Origin: Marinobacterium sedimentorum
Lineage (GTDB): Bacteria; Pseudomonadota; Gammaproteobacteria; Pseudomonadales; Balneatricaceae
Reading direction: 5' to 3'
Assembly (NCBI RefSeq): GCF_024267675.1
Contig: NZ_JALDYX010000008.1
Span: 1 to 64,000 of the forward strand
DNA: 64,000 nucleotides
Shown here: piece by piece, positions 49,147 through 57,662 of the stretch
Layout: every line of letters starts with the position of its first letter
Position numbering within the stretch: position 1 is the stretch's first letter
Position numbers and translations under genes: made by a program
The notes under the pieces: model-generated
The model's input: the letters and a program-made list of their open reading frames with translations, nothing else
Database searches by the model: none
What the model was told of the DNA's origin: nothing

Positions 49147-50928
49147 ATGAACGCACACGTTGAAACGCCCGACCTGGATCCGCGCCGCACTGCCAAACAT
49201 CTGTACTGGCAGGGGTTTCGTGTGGCCCGTATCGCCGAGATGCTCGGCGAGAAAGCCGCCACGGTGCACAGCTGGAAAGCGCGCGACGACTGGGATGCCG
49301 CCAAGCCGATCGAGCGGGTCGAGGGCACGCTAGAGGCTAGACTGATCCAGCTCATTTTGAAAGACCCAAAGGATGGGCGCGACTTCAAGGAAATAGACTT
49401 GCTTGGCCGCCAGGTCGAGCGTCTGGCCCGGGTGCGGCGCTATGAGGAGCCCGGTGGCCATGAAGGCGACCTGAATCCAAAGGTCGCCAACCGCAACGCG
49501 AATCCGAAGCGCAAGCCGGTCAAGAACGACTACACCGAGGAACAGGCCGAGCAGCTGCGGGCTGCCTTCTTCGACGAGCTGTTCGGCTACCAGAAACACT
49601 GGTACCGCGCCGGCGAGAAAAACCGGATCCGCAACATCCTCAAGAGCCGCCAGATCGGTGCAACCTACTATTTCGCCCGCGAGGCACTGCTGGATGCCGT
49701 GGAGACCGGCCGCAACCAGATATTCCTGTCGGCCTCCAAGGCCCAGGCCCATGTGTTCAAGCAGTACATCACCGCCTTTGCCAGGGGCGCCGCCGGCATT
49801 GAGCTCACCGGTGACCCCATCGTGCTGCCTAACGGCGCCACCCTGTATTTCCTCGGTACCAACGCCCGCACGGCGCAGTCGTATCACGGCAATCTGTATT
49901 TCGACGAATACTTCTGGACCTACAAGTTCCAGGAGCTGCGCAAGGTCGCCTCCGGCATGGCGATGCACAAGAAGTGGCGCCAGACCTATATCAGCACACC
50001 GTCGAGCCTGAGCCACGATGCCTACCCGTTCTGGGCGGGCCAGCTGTTCAACAAGGGCAGGGCGAAGAAGGAGCACATCGATCTCGATATCAGCCACGCC
50101 GCACTGAAGGACGGCCGCGCCTGCGAGGATGGTCAGTGGCGCCACATCGTCACCGTTGAGGATGCCCTGACCCAGGGCTGCGACCTGTTCGACCTCGACC
50201 AGCTGCGCCTGGAATACAGCGAGCCGGAGTATCGCAACCTGCTGATGTGCGAGTTCGTCGATGATAACGCCAGTCTGTTCGGCATGCTGCTGATGCAGCG
50301 CTGCATGGTCGATAGTTGGGAGGTATGGGACGATTTCAAACCGTTCGCGGCGCGCCCGGTGGCCAATCAGCCGGTGTGGATCGGTTATGACCCCAACGGT
50401 GAGTCTGAGACCGGTGATAACGCCGGCCTGGCCGTGATCCTGCCGCCGGCCAAGCCCGGCGGCAAATACCGCATCATCGAGCGGCACCAGTTTCGCGGCC
50501 TGGATTATGAAGACCAGGCCGAGCAGATCCGCCAGCTGACCAAGCGCTACAACGTCACCCACATCGGCATCGACACCACCGGTATTGGCTCCTCGGTCTA
50601 CCAGTTGGTGCGCAAGTTTTACCCGGGCGTCACCCAGTACCAGTACAACCCCGAGATCAAGGGTCAGCTGGTGATGAAGGCCTACAACCTGATCAGCAAG
50701 GGTCGCGTCGAATTCGACGCCGGCTGGATCGATATGGCCCAGTCCTTTATGGCCATCCGCAAGACCACCACGGCCAGCGGCCGACACATCACCTTCGTTG
50801 CAGGGCGCAACGGCACCACCGGGCATGCGGATCTTGCCTGGGCGGTGATGCACGCCCTGGACAAAGCCCCCCTCGATATCGACGGCGCCACCACCGGTAC
50901 CGGCAGCAGCATGATGGAGATTTACTGA
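49147..50928 (+). CDS. P: Large terminase subunit gpP
   Basis: The 593-residue protein matches P2 gpP. A helix-turn-helix lies near the start (YWQGFRVARIAEMLGEKAAT), an ATPase domain has SRQIGATYYFAREA and LYFDEYFWTY, and a nuclease domain carries VWIGYDPNGES, THIGIDTTGIGSS and NGTTGHADLAWA. It packages DNA from cos. It overlaps gpQ by one base. Confidence 0.95.
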   Translation: MNAHVETPDLDPRRTAKHLYWQGFRVARIAEMLGEKAATVHSWKARDDWDAAKPIERVEGTLEARLIQLILKDPKDGRDFKEIDLLGRQVERLARVRRYEEPGGHEGDLNPKVANRNANPKRKPVKNDYTEEQAEQLRAAFFDELFGYQKHWYRAGEKNRIRNILKSRQIGATYYFAREALLDAVETGRNQIFLSASKAQAHVFKQYITAFARGAAGIELTGDPIVLPNGATLYFLGTNARTAQSYHGNLYFDEYFWTYKFQELRKVASGMAMHKKWRQTYISTPSSLSHDAYPFWAGQLFNKGRAKKEHIDLDISHAALKDGRACEDGQWRHIVTVEDALTQGCDLFDLDQLRLEYSEPEYRNLLMCEFVDDNASLFGMLLMQRCMVDSWEVWDDFKPFAARPVANQPVWIGYDPNGESETGDNAGLAVILPPAKPGGKYRIIERHQFRGLDYEDQAEQIRQLTKRYNVTHIGIDTTGIGSSVYQLVRKFYPGVTQYQYNPEIKGQLVMKAYNLISKGRVEFDAGWIDMAQSFMAIRKTTTASGRHITFVAGRNGTTGHADLAWAVMHALDKAPLDIDGATTGTGSSMMEIY

Positions 50929-51962
50929 TGAGCGATACAGCAGTCACACAGGCGAACAAACAGGCCGGCGTCGAGGCGTTCACCTTTGGCGATCCGGTAC
51001 CGGTGCTCGATAAGCGCGAGATCCTCGACTATATCGAGTGTTTCGCCATGAACAACAAATGGTACGAGACACCGATCTCGTTTGATGGCCTGGCCAAGTC
51101 GTTCCGCGCCGCGACTCATCAGAGCAGCCCGATCTATTTCAAGGCCAACATCCTGACCAGCTCGTTTATCCCGCACCGCCTGCTCAGCCGTCAGGCGTTT
51201 CGCCGCTGGGCGCTGGACTTCATCGTATTCGGCAACGGCTACCTGGAGCAGCGCAAGAACATCCTGGGCCGATCGATGGCGCTGGAGCCATCGCTGGCAA
51301 AATATACCCGCCGTGGCATCGATTTGGACACCTACTGGTTCGTGCGGGGCTGGGGCGAGGAGCACGAATTCAAGGCGGGCAGCGTGTTCCACCTGATGGA
51401 GCCGGACATCAACCAGGAAATATACGGCCTGCCAGAATACTTGGCTGCTCTGAACAGCGCCTGGCTCAATGAAAGCGCGACCCTGTTCCGGCGCAAGTAC
51501 TACCAGAACGGATCCCACGCCGGTTTTATCCTGTACATGACCGACACCGCCCAGAACGAAGACGACATCGACAACCTGCGCCAGGCGTTGAAAGACAGCA
51601 AGGGCCCGGGCAACTTCCGTAACTTGTTTGTCTACGCGCCGAACGGCAAGAAGGAAGGCATCCAGGTGATCCCGGTCAGCGAGGTGGCCGCGAAGGACGA
51701 TATCTTCAACATTAAGAACGTCACCCGCGACGACATGCTCGCCGCCCACCGTGTGCCACCGGTGCTGATGGGCATCATGCCCAGCAACACCGGTGGCTTC
51801 GGTGACGTGGAGAAAGCCACCAAGGTTTTCGCCCGCAACGAGCTGGTCCCGCTGCAATCCCGCTTCGAAGAACTCAACGACTGGCTCGGCGAGAAGGTAG
51901 TGAAGTTCGATCCCTACATCATTGAACAGATCGCCGAACAGCCCGGCGGCACGATCGCCTGA
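50928..51962 (+). CDS. Q: Portal protein gpQ
   Basis: The 344-residue protein matches P2 gpQ: AFTFGDPVPVLDKREILDYI, LARYTRRGID-like LAKYTRRGIDLDTYW, FRRKYYQNGSHAGFILYMTD and RVPPVLMGIMPSNTGGFGDV. It forms the dodecameric DNA portal. It ends the rightward P-Q operon; cargo genes on the other strand follow. Confidence 0.95.
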   Translation: MSDTAVTQANKQAGVEAFTFGDPVPVLDKREILDYIECFAMNNKWYETPISFDGLAKSFRAATHQSSPIYFKANILTSSFIPHRLLSRQAFRRWALDFIVFGNGYLEQRKNILGRSMALEPSLAKYTRRGIDLDTYWFVRGWGEEHEFKAGSVFHLMEPDINQEIYGLPEYLAALNSAWLNESATLFRRKYYQNGSHAGFILYMTDTAQNEDDIDNLRQALKDSKGPGNFRNLFVYAPNGKKEGIQVIPVSEVAAKDDIFNIKNVTRDDMLAAHRVPPVLMGIMPSNTGGFGDVEKATKVFARNELVPLQSRFEELNDWLGEKVVKFDPYIIEQIAEQPGGTIA

Positions 51963-52080
51963 CTTCCTCGCAGCTTTGTGTCGGTATGCGTCCTCCAGGA
52001 TCTGCGCTTACTCTGCGTGACCCCGATGGTCGCATTGGGCACGGAGCGGACGTTGTACGATCAGTGCCTAACGCGGCTCG

Positions 52081-52713
52081 TTAGGAAATTTTCGGTTTGG
52101 TTTCAGGCAAGCAATCCGAAAATTCTCCTTGAATCTTTGGAATTTTTCCTCGTTGCGCCCCCCCACCATGCAGTATCACTAACAGCATCCCAACCATCAC
52201 GGAAACTCCATTTGAGATCCGCAGCATCTGTTCCAGTAGTGGAATCGGATACCCCTTGCTGTGTCGATGAATTGCATGGATGCCGCCATGGATGAAAGAG
52301 CTAAGTGGCTTCCAAGAATACTCTTTAAATTCCAACAGCATATTTACAGCTTCTTCGGGAGCTTTACCCTGCATTTTTTCAAGCATTTCGCTGAGCATAG
52401 GAAGGTTGTTAGCTCTAGTGGCCGTTTCCCGAGTCAGCTCACTAGTTAACTTCGATACCGCAATGTCGGAAGCCGCGTAGCGAAGCCACATAGCCCTGAC
52501 TAGAGCTTCATATTGAAGACGTACGAGTCCAGTGGCAGAGGTTAAGTTACCGGCTGAAATCAGCATCTTCGCACTCTCAGCATGCTCAAAAGCGATACTA
52601 CACATGACTCTGCTAGCCATGATCCTCTCCGAGTCACTGAACGGAGCGAGTGCAAGAAACTTCAAGAGTTTGCTTTCGAGTTCAGCGGAACGCATCAGAA
52701 GGTTATTTGTCAT
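52081..52713 (-). CDS. DUF6988/DUF5677-like helical protein (cargo)
   Basis: The 210-residue, largely helical protein contains ASRVMCSIAFEHAESAKMLI, TGLVRLQYEALVRAMWLRYA and SSFIHGGIHAIHRHSKGYPI, a pattern I associate with DUF6988/DUF5677-type proteins found in defence-rich regions. Function unknown. Its codon use and lower GC set it apart from gpQ, with which it converges. Confidence 0.6.
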   Translation of the reverse strand: MTNNLLMRSAELESKLLKFLALAPFSDSERIMASRVMCSIAFEHAESAKMLISAGNLTSATGLVRLQYEALVRAMWLRYAASDIAVSKLTSELTRETATRANNLPMLSEMLEKMQGKAPEEAVNMLLEFKEYSWKPLSSFIHGGIHAIHRHSKGYPIPLLEQMLRISNGVSVMVGMLLVILHGGGAQRGKIPKIQGEFSDCLPETKPKIS

Positions 52714-52799
52714 TGGTATCCCTACTCATAATGCCGTTATAAATTTCCAAAAAAACCTCAGCTTATTGAGGTCAAGATCATAGGCTTATTAGCCATTAA

Positions 52800-53486
52800 T
52801 CAGGACCATCCATCATCGTGAAGTTGTTGGGCACGCTGGCGCTTTCTTACGGGGATGAACTCATCACCACGAGCATTAAGGAAAGCTCCGAAAAATCTTA
52901 TTTTCGAATGCCGCGGCGCAATACTGCCAAACCGTGAATTTGGTCCAGCAGAGACCTCCCATCGTCCATTTATTATTTCTTCTTGGCAGTTTTTCGGACA
53001 GCTCCACTCGCCATAGCATGCGTGACACAACTCCATAGAGCATTCCGCTAGCCACGCTTTTGCTGACACCGCTAGCAGAGCTTCCTGCGCAAATTCCGTC
53101 TTGTATCCAGGTGCATTTTTTATAGCCCACGATGACAGTGCGGGGAGCAACTCTTCAAAGAGTTGACGATTGCACTGCAAACCGTAGAACGGAGATACAA
53201 AGTAACTTCCTCGATATCCAGCTGGAGAATTAAAGAAATTATCAAATGTGTTTTTAGAAACGCAAACGCTGAAAACCGGCCTAGCATATGTCGAATCATC
53301 GTCGCATTGTTGGATGTGATAGCAGAGAATTGACATATCTTGATGTATCTGCTCAATCACGGATGAAAACGAATGGACAGAGAGAAGCCTTTCTTGCCTT
53401 GTTTCGCTTACCGCACTCGAATACCGCCAAAGGTCCGCCATTTTATATCCGTCCATGCTCGATTTGTTATGCTTCACCCTCGACAC
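52800..53486 (-). CDS. Hypothetical Cys-rich cargo protein
   Basis: The 228-codon frame gives a protein with several Cys/His clusters (AECSMELCHACYGEWSCPKN, then C) that may bind metal, and no recognised domain. The start is uncertain: GTG at 53486 overlaps the upstream gene by 20 bases, and an ATG at 53456 is an alternative. It belongs to a leftward run with the membrane protein and protease genes upstream. Confidence 0.55.
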   Translation of the reverse strand: MSRVKHNKSSMDGYKMADLWRYSSAVSETRQERLLSVHSFSSVIEQIHQDMSILCYHIQQCDDDSTYARPVFSVCVSKNTFDNFFNSPAGYRGSYFVSPFYGLQCNRQLFEELLPALSSWAIKNAPGYKTEFAQEALLAVSAKAWLAECSMELCHACYGEWSCPKNCQEEIINGRWEVSAGPNSRFGSIAPRHSKIRFFGAFLNARGDEFIPVRKRQRAQQLHDDGWS

Positions 53487-54048
53487 CTAGCGCTCGTCGG
53501 AATAGCGAAATAACCGATTGGCGTGGCTTCTGACCTATTTCAATTATGTCGATGTACTCGTTAGGAAAAGGGGGTGGATTTGTTTCATCCATATTTAAAA
53601 TTTCATCAAAAAACGGTTTATAGACGTTCAGTACACCTTCAATAAACTGATCATCAAAATACAAAGCGTTTTTGTGGAGCATTGCGTTAATTTCAGTAAA
53701 CGCCTCACAGAACTCTAAACCCCTGTTATTTGAGAATACCTTGCCTTCAGGAAAGGCTCTCGCGGTAAGTTCTTCCCTATTCGAATGCCCCCACCATGTG
53801 ACAAGAAAATTCTGTAAACTAAACTCTGCATCTAGAGTTTTTGCATATATCGCTTCAATGACCTCAACACGCCGTTTATGTAGATAAGGCTCGTGTACGT
53901 TTAGCTTTGCTATTTGGCGCGCTAGTTCATGAGAGTTCTGCGTAGAAATTTTTTCCATTTGATGCTTTACCCAAGTCTTTGCGACATACGCTGCAATAGC
54001 AATGACTATAGTGGTAGATCCAATCTGGGTAAGAATATCCTCAATCAC
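53467..54048 (-). CDS. Membrane-anchored hypothetical cargo protein
   Basis: The 193-residue protein has an N-terminal transmembrane helix (TQIGSTTIVIAIAAYVAKTW) and a cytosolic helical domain (YLHKRRVEVIEAIYAKTLDA). Similar anchored helical proteins occur in phage cargo and defence loci, but no function is known. It overlaps the Cys-rich gene by 20 bases, supporting joint expression. Confidence 0.6.
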   Translation of the reverse strand: MIEDILTQIGSTTIVIAIAAYVAKTWVKHQMEKISTQNSHELARQIAKLNVHEPYLHKRRVEVIEAIYAKTLDAEFSLQNFLVTWWGHSNREELTARAFPEGKVFSNNRGLEFCEAFTEINAMLHKNALYFDDQFIEGVLNVYKPFFDEILNMDETNPPPFPNEYIDIIEIGQKPRQSVISLFRRALGVEGEA

Positions 54049-54156
54049 TTAATGTAGGTCTCCTTGACGGCATAATACCTGAGCTCAGAGGCATTTGAGG
54101 CGATGCCTCAAATGCCGCTGCAACGATTTTTTTGCGTCGCTGCACTTAAACAAAAT

Positions 54157-55023
54157 CTAGAGGCCATCAAAAATAAGACTGTCCAAATCCCTGATTTTTT
54201 TCCCGTGCAAAGCAATAGCCAAGTTCAGTGAGCTTTTAATTACAGGAACGGCAGGGGAAAGCGATGAAGGAATTTCAATTTGTTTCATTTCCCCCTTTAC
54301 ATCATGTTCGATGACACCCCACACTACGCCAATAAATTGAATTTTTGTTCCGGGAGTTGAACCACCGGAGGACGTCCTGAATAAAGGTGCTTCGTAAGTA
54401 AACACAGGCGAACCACTAGAGCCGGGAAATGCGGAGACATCGATAAGAAAATTAGCTTGATTCTTATACAAAGCCAATGGATGAGTGGCGGATGTTCCAA
54501 CACGGGCTATTGGCATGTTGTTGTGATCATCCCAAAGCCCCGTTGGATATCCAATTACGAGAACCTGTTCTATATCACGAACAAGTTCAATGTCCTCTTC
54601 TTTCGGAAGCCACGTTGAGTCAATGATCATGCATCGAAGTTGATGACCAGAGTTGAGTACCACACCCACGAACTTAGTAATGTCAATTGCGCAAAGGTCG
54701 ATTTCTTCACTTGGGTGGCTAATAACGTTGCCGCTCAGCGGCAAGACTATTGGTGAATCAACTCGGCCTTTGGGCTGCCAAGATGATTCTTCTTCATTTA
54801 GAGACTTGGCGTAGGGGAGTACGAAATGAACAACCTCCGCTCCGCGTACAACGTGCTTATTCGTAACAATGAATATTTTTACTACATTGGTAGAGGGGTT
54901 TGTAACTTTGTAGAAAAAGCCGGTTCCAACTCCAGTCGGCGGTGCTGCCTGCTCGCCTGTCAGCAAGCGAACTGTTGATCGAACCAGTGCATTTTCTGGA
55001 GGTAACTGCTTTTGCGTCTTCAT
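54157..55023 (-). CDS. Trypsin-like serine protease (cargo)
   Basis: The 288-residue protein is a trypsin-fold peptidase without a signal peptide: His in FIVTNKHVVRGAE, Asp in EIDLCAIDITKFV and the catalytic Ser in SAFPGSSGSPVFTYE. It should act in the cytoplasm. It is the first gene of the leftward cargo run. Trypsin-like domains act as effectors in several anti-phage systems, so a defence role with the downstream genes is plausible. Confidence 0.82.
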   Translation of the reverse strand: MKTQKQLPPENALVRSTVRLLTGEQAAPPTGVGTGFFYKVTNPSTNVVKIFIVTNKHVVRGAEVVHFVLPYAKSLNEEESSWQPKGRVDSPIVLPLSGNVISHPSEEIDLCAIDITKFVGVVLNSGHQLRCMIIDSTWLPKEEDIELVRDIEQVLVIGYPTGLWDDHNNMPIARVGTSATHPLALYKNQANFLIDVSAFPGSSGSPVFTYEAPLFRTSSGGSTPGTKIQFIGVVWGVIEHDVKGEMKQIEIPSSLSPAVPVIKSSLNLAIALHGKKIRDLDSLIFDGL

Positions 55024-55584
55024 CTACTGCTCACCTTCTCTGCGATGCCCAACATTTTAATATTGCGTATGCGCGTTTATGCGCATACACGGGCAACGTG
55101 TAAAACGTCTAATCGACTGAATAGAATAGATATTTGAGATAACACAGCCATTCTCCTCCGTTGAAAACGAGCTTCCGTGTTTTTGTGCGAGGCGGTGCGC
55201 TGTATCCGTCAGCCTCAATCCGTAATGCCTTGATACTGGACCATTTCACGTCTCCATGCCAGTGGGAACTGAGCACGACGATGCGACAAACTGTGCCTAC
55301 CAGCCCCCAAATGCCACTGCAGTCAACGGATTCCCGCCAGCCAGACACTCGTCCCCCGCCCCAGGCGGACAAACGCGCTCGTCCCTCCACGCCTGCGGTG
55401 TGTTTGGGAGGCCTGTTCTCTTGCACCGGCCGTCATGGCTCCAGGGCAGGCCGTGTGGCGCTGTTCTCCGGGTTTTGAGGTTGCAGTAGTCGTGCGGAAT
55501 CATGCGGGCTAGAGGGCGTCTGAGTCGCTCACAGAAGGGGTCGGCCTTGGTTGGCTCAGGGATGTTTTCTCAGGATAGGCTCGG
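55024..55584. other. Non-coding region between protease gene and repeat cluster, possible cos region
   Basis: No gene is convincing here. GC is high at about 55180-55480, with several frames on both strands and no recognisable product. In P2, cos lies beyond Q on this side, so the packaging site is expected in 51963-56175, most probably here. Confidence 0.4.
55185..55203. other. Candidate cos end sequence
   Basis: GTGCGAGGCGGTGCGC contains CGAGGCGG, which resembles the P2 cohesive end (GGCGAGGCGGGGAAAGCAC). It lies on the Q side of the prophage as in P2, but cargo genes intervene. The match is short. Confidence 0.3.
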
Positions 55585-55585
55585 G

Positions 55586-55867
55586 AAAAGGTGATATCGG
55601 TTAGGTAGCTGGAAATGGCTATTTAAGTGACTGATTTTATTGGGAATAAATCTAACCTTCAAAAGGTGATATGAGGTGATGGAAAAGGTAATGAAATTTT
55701 AAGTGTTTGTATTTAAAGGGGTTTTGTTATTTATCAGGTAACCTTTTTAAAAGGTAATATCTAACCGATGTATCACCATTTTCTAACCTTTCGGGTACTT
55801 CCATTACTTCATTAAATTCAACAGCTTATGCGTATTCATAACAGGTTCTAACCAATATCACCTTTTT
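55586..55867. repeat. Cluster of GGTGATATCGGTTAG repeats and palindromes
   Basis: AAAAGGTGATATCGGTTAG (55586-55604) recurs inverted as CTAACCAATATCACCTTTTT (55848-55867) and, more diverged, as CTAACCGATGTATCACC (55761-55777). TCTAACCTTCAAAAGGTGAT (55651-55670) and the palindrome ACCTTTTTAAAAGGT (55741-55755) share the same words. The region is AT-rich and free of genes. It could be a replication origin, a partition or regulator site, or a structured RNA. Confidence 0.65.
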
Positions 55868-56045
55868 CCGACGCCAACCTGAAAAATTCTGCTCAGCAAC
55901 CTGAAGGCGTATGCGCATGCGCTTTGGCCTACAGGAAAGATTCGAGCTCAGGCATTCTCTGCGGCGGCAACCACCCGCAATTCTCCTTGGTCTTGCCTAG
56001 GGTCCCGTGGTGAGAAGAGGGGGGGGAGTGATCAACGATTTCCCT

Positions 56046-56063
56046 TGGAGATATACAGTGGTT
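56046..56063. repeat. Right copy of putative integrase arm site
   Basis: TGGAGATATACAGTGGTT matches 17096-17113 (TGGAGATATACAGTAGTT) in 17 of 18 positions and in the same orientation, about 110 bases inside attR. It fits an arm-type integrase site. Confidence 0.5.
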
Positions 56064-56175
56064 TTGGGACGTCTAAGTATTTGATTTTAATGATTGATTT
56101 CGGCGTATAACGGACAGGGGTTTTTAAGCTGTTACGCTTTTTAAATCAAAGGGATAGGGGTGGTAATGCAGGGTT

Positions 56176-56276
56176 TTGACATGGTGGGGGTCAGCGGTTC
56201 GAGTCCGCTTAGTCCTACCAAATTTAGTACCAAAAACAGCCACTTGCGACTTATAGTCCAGTGGCTGTTTTTGTTT
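56176..56276 (+). repeat. attR: tRNA-Val 3' fragment and terminator copy
   Basis: This is the displaced original 3' half of tRNA-Val (from TTGACATGG to CCA) plus its terminator hairpin (56232-56272). It is 98/101 identical to attL. It lacks the tRNA 5' half, so it is not a functional gene. Confidence 0.93.
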
Positions 56277-56319
56277 CTGCACTGCTGTTTTTTCAATTCT
56301 TGCGTGATCTCGAACCTGC

Positions 56320-56619
56320 TTAGTTCCCCTTGTGCTGGTGTACTGCGGCGGCGCGATCTATCTGGGCGGCAAGCTCGAGCATGCGCTGGTGTTGCGCGGC
56401 TTTGTCGTTGCTGTTGTCCTGGGTGTCACTGTAAAACTCCCGCGCGCACTGGTTGATGCGCAGCGCCTTGTCGGCAGAGTAGGGGCAGAGCCCTTTAAGG
56501 TCTTTGGCCGTGTTTTGGATGTCTTCCAGTACCCGGTAGTTGGGCCTGGCGGTAGCGTTGGCGAGCAGCATGTTTCGCAACTGGCCCGCAGTGGTATGCA
56601 GGAAGGCTGAGGTACGCAT
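56320..56619 (-). CDS. Hypothetical host protein
   Basis: A 99-residue protein of unknown function, MRTSAFLHTTAGQLRNMLLA and onward, with one Cys in LKGLCPYSADKALRINQCAR. AAGGA is well placed before the ATG. It is the first host gene right of the prophage and may be transcribed toward attR. Confidence 0.55.
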   Translation of the reverse strand: MRTSAFLHTTAGQLRNMLLANATARPNYRVLEDIQNTAKDLKGLCPYSADKALRINQCAREFYSDTQDNSNDKAAQHQRMLELAAQIDRAAAVHQHKGN

Positions 56620-56639
56620 GATGGCAATTCCTTTTGCTG

Positions 56640-56932
56640 TGCCCTGTGTCCGTACAGGGCGTTTATCATTTGCTTCATTACTATAGCAGCACCTTTGCTG
56701 TGCTGCTTTCTCGACAGGGCATCTCTAAAAACCTACTGCGCGACTCATATGCTGCGTTGCGCGGTGCTCGGAATCCTCATGTATACCCCATACACTGCGG
56801 TTCCTGCGCGCCGTGCGCCTTGCCTCTGAACCGCTCGTTACGGTTTTTCGAGGCGCCCGACAGTACCGTTTTCTCTATTGATTAATGCCTGCTAGTGGCT
56901 CCGAGTAACAGCAGCGCCGGTGGTGATGGTCA
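56640..56932. other. Intergenic region with imperfect palindromic repeat
   Basis: No gene. Around 56740-56830 lies ATGCTGCGTTGCGCGGTGCT, then GGAATCC...GTATACCCCATACAC...GGTTCC, an imperfect inverted repeat of a kind scattered between genes in many gammaproteobacteria. GCAGCACCTTTGCTGTGCTGC at 56685-56705 is a separate hairpin. Confidence 0.4.
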
Positions 56933-57511
56933 TCAGGCGCCCTTGTGTGCCAGGGCTGCGGCTGGAACCTTGGGCATGGTGCCTTCTGTTCCCGGTGGCT
57001 GCCAGAAGAACCGCAGCGTGGAGGTGTTTTTACGCTCGAAGTAGCGCACGGTGAGCGGGTACCAGCCGGGTTCGGTGACGTCCATGCTGCCGTATTCGGC
57101 GTAGCGGTCGGAGTGTACGTCCGGGTCTTCAAGGATCATCTGGCCGTCGATTTCCAGCCGGACACCATCGTTGGATTCAAACGTAAACAGGTAGGTGCCG
57201 ACGGTCTCGAGGTGGATTAATCCGGTGATCCGCGCCATAACGCCATCGTTTAGATTGCTGGTCAGTACCGTCGCGTCGCCAACACTGGAATTCAGCAGTC
57301 GAAGGTCGGGGCCAGGTTCGCAGGGCTTGCTCGATTCGAGGCGCACCATTTCGTCGATGTGACGAATCATTCCGTCGATATAGCAGACTTGCAGTCCGGG
57401 CTGAAGGTTGTCGGCGGCAACGGGTGTCTGGGCCTGGCCGGCTGTGCTGAAGAGCAGGGCTGCGCTGCTCAGCAGGCACGCCAGGGGCCAGGTGGGGATC
57501 AGTTTGCGCAT
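56933..57511 (-). CDS. Secreted PA14-domain protein
   Basis: The 192-residue protein has a signal peptide (MRKLIPTWPLACLLSSAALL, ending AGQAQ) and a PA14 domain: LQPGLQVCYIDGMIRHIDEM, TYLFTFESNDGVRLEIDGQM and GWYPLTVRYFERKNTSTLRF. PA14 folds usually bind carbohydrate in secreted enzymes and adhesins; no catalytic domain is attached here. GGGAGAGCCC precedes the ATG. It lies in the same direction downstream of the c-di-GMP gene and could be functionally linked. Confidence 0.8.
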   Translation of the reverse strand: MRKLIPTWPLACLLSSAALLFSTAGQAQTPVAADNLQPGLQVCYIDGMIRHIDEMVRLESSKPCEPGPDLRLLNSSVGDATVLTSNLNDGVMARITGLIHLETVGTYLFTFESNDGVRLEIDGQMILEDPDVHSDRYAEYGSMDVTEPGWYPLTVRYFERKNTSTLRFFWQPPGTEGTMPKVPAAALAHKGA

Positions 57512-57662
57512 GGGCTCTCCCTTGGGTTTTCTGCCTGTGGCACAGCTGTGGGCCCGTTGCAGAATCGAACGGTGGCGAGGCAGTTCGGTTCATTCTGCCC
57601 CCATAGCAGGGCCAAGGCAATGGCCCTGCCATGGGGGCTGCAGGGGGCTTAAGGGTGGCGCT

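Larger units (their letters stand above)
16973..56276. mobile_element. Complete P2-like prophage (about 39.3 kb) in tRNA-Val
   Basis: The element is bounded by the 101-bp att repeats. It carries an integrase next to attL, an excisionase, an early replication operon, a repressor, and a full P2-type set of capsid, terminase, portal, lysis, baseplate, tail-fibre, sheath, tube, tape-measure and late-control genes. I see no frameshift in an essential gene, so it may be inducible. The late block lies with D nearest the repressor and Q nearest attR, which is the reverse orientation relative to int compared with P2 itself. Four clusters of cargo genes interrupt the core; their lower GC indicates separate origins. 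Confidence 0.95.

Noticed and set aside
49330..50853. 507-codon leftward open frame
   Set aside because: It is antisense to the large terminase gene; its residue pattern is a mirror of that gene.
55109..55503. Frames of about 70-105 codons on both strands
   Set aside because: Overlapping GC-rich frames without ribosome sites or recognisable products, in the expected cos region.
56176..56219. Second tRNA-Val gene
   Set aside because: Only the 3' half from the anticodon loop is present; it is the attR fragment.
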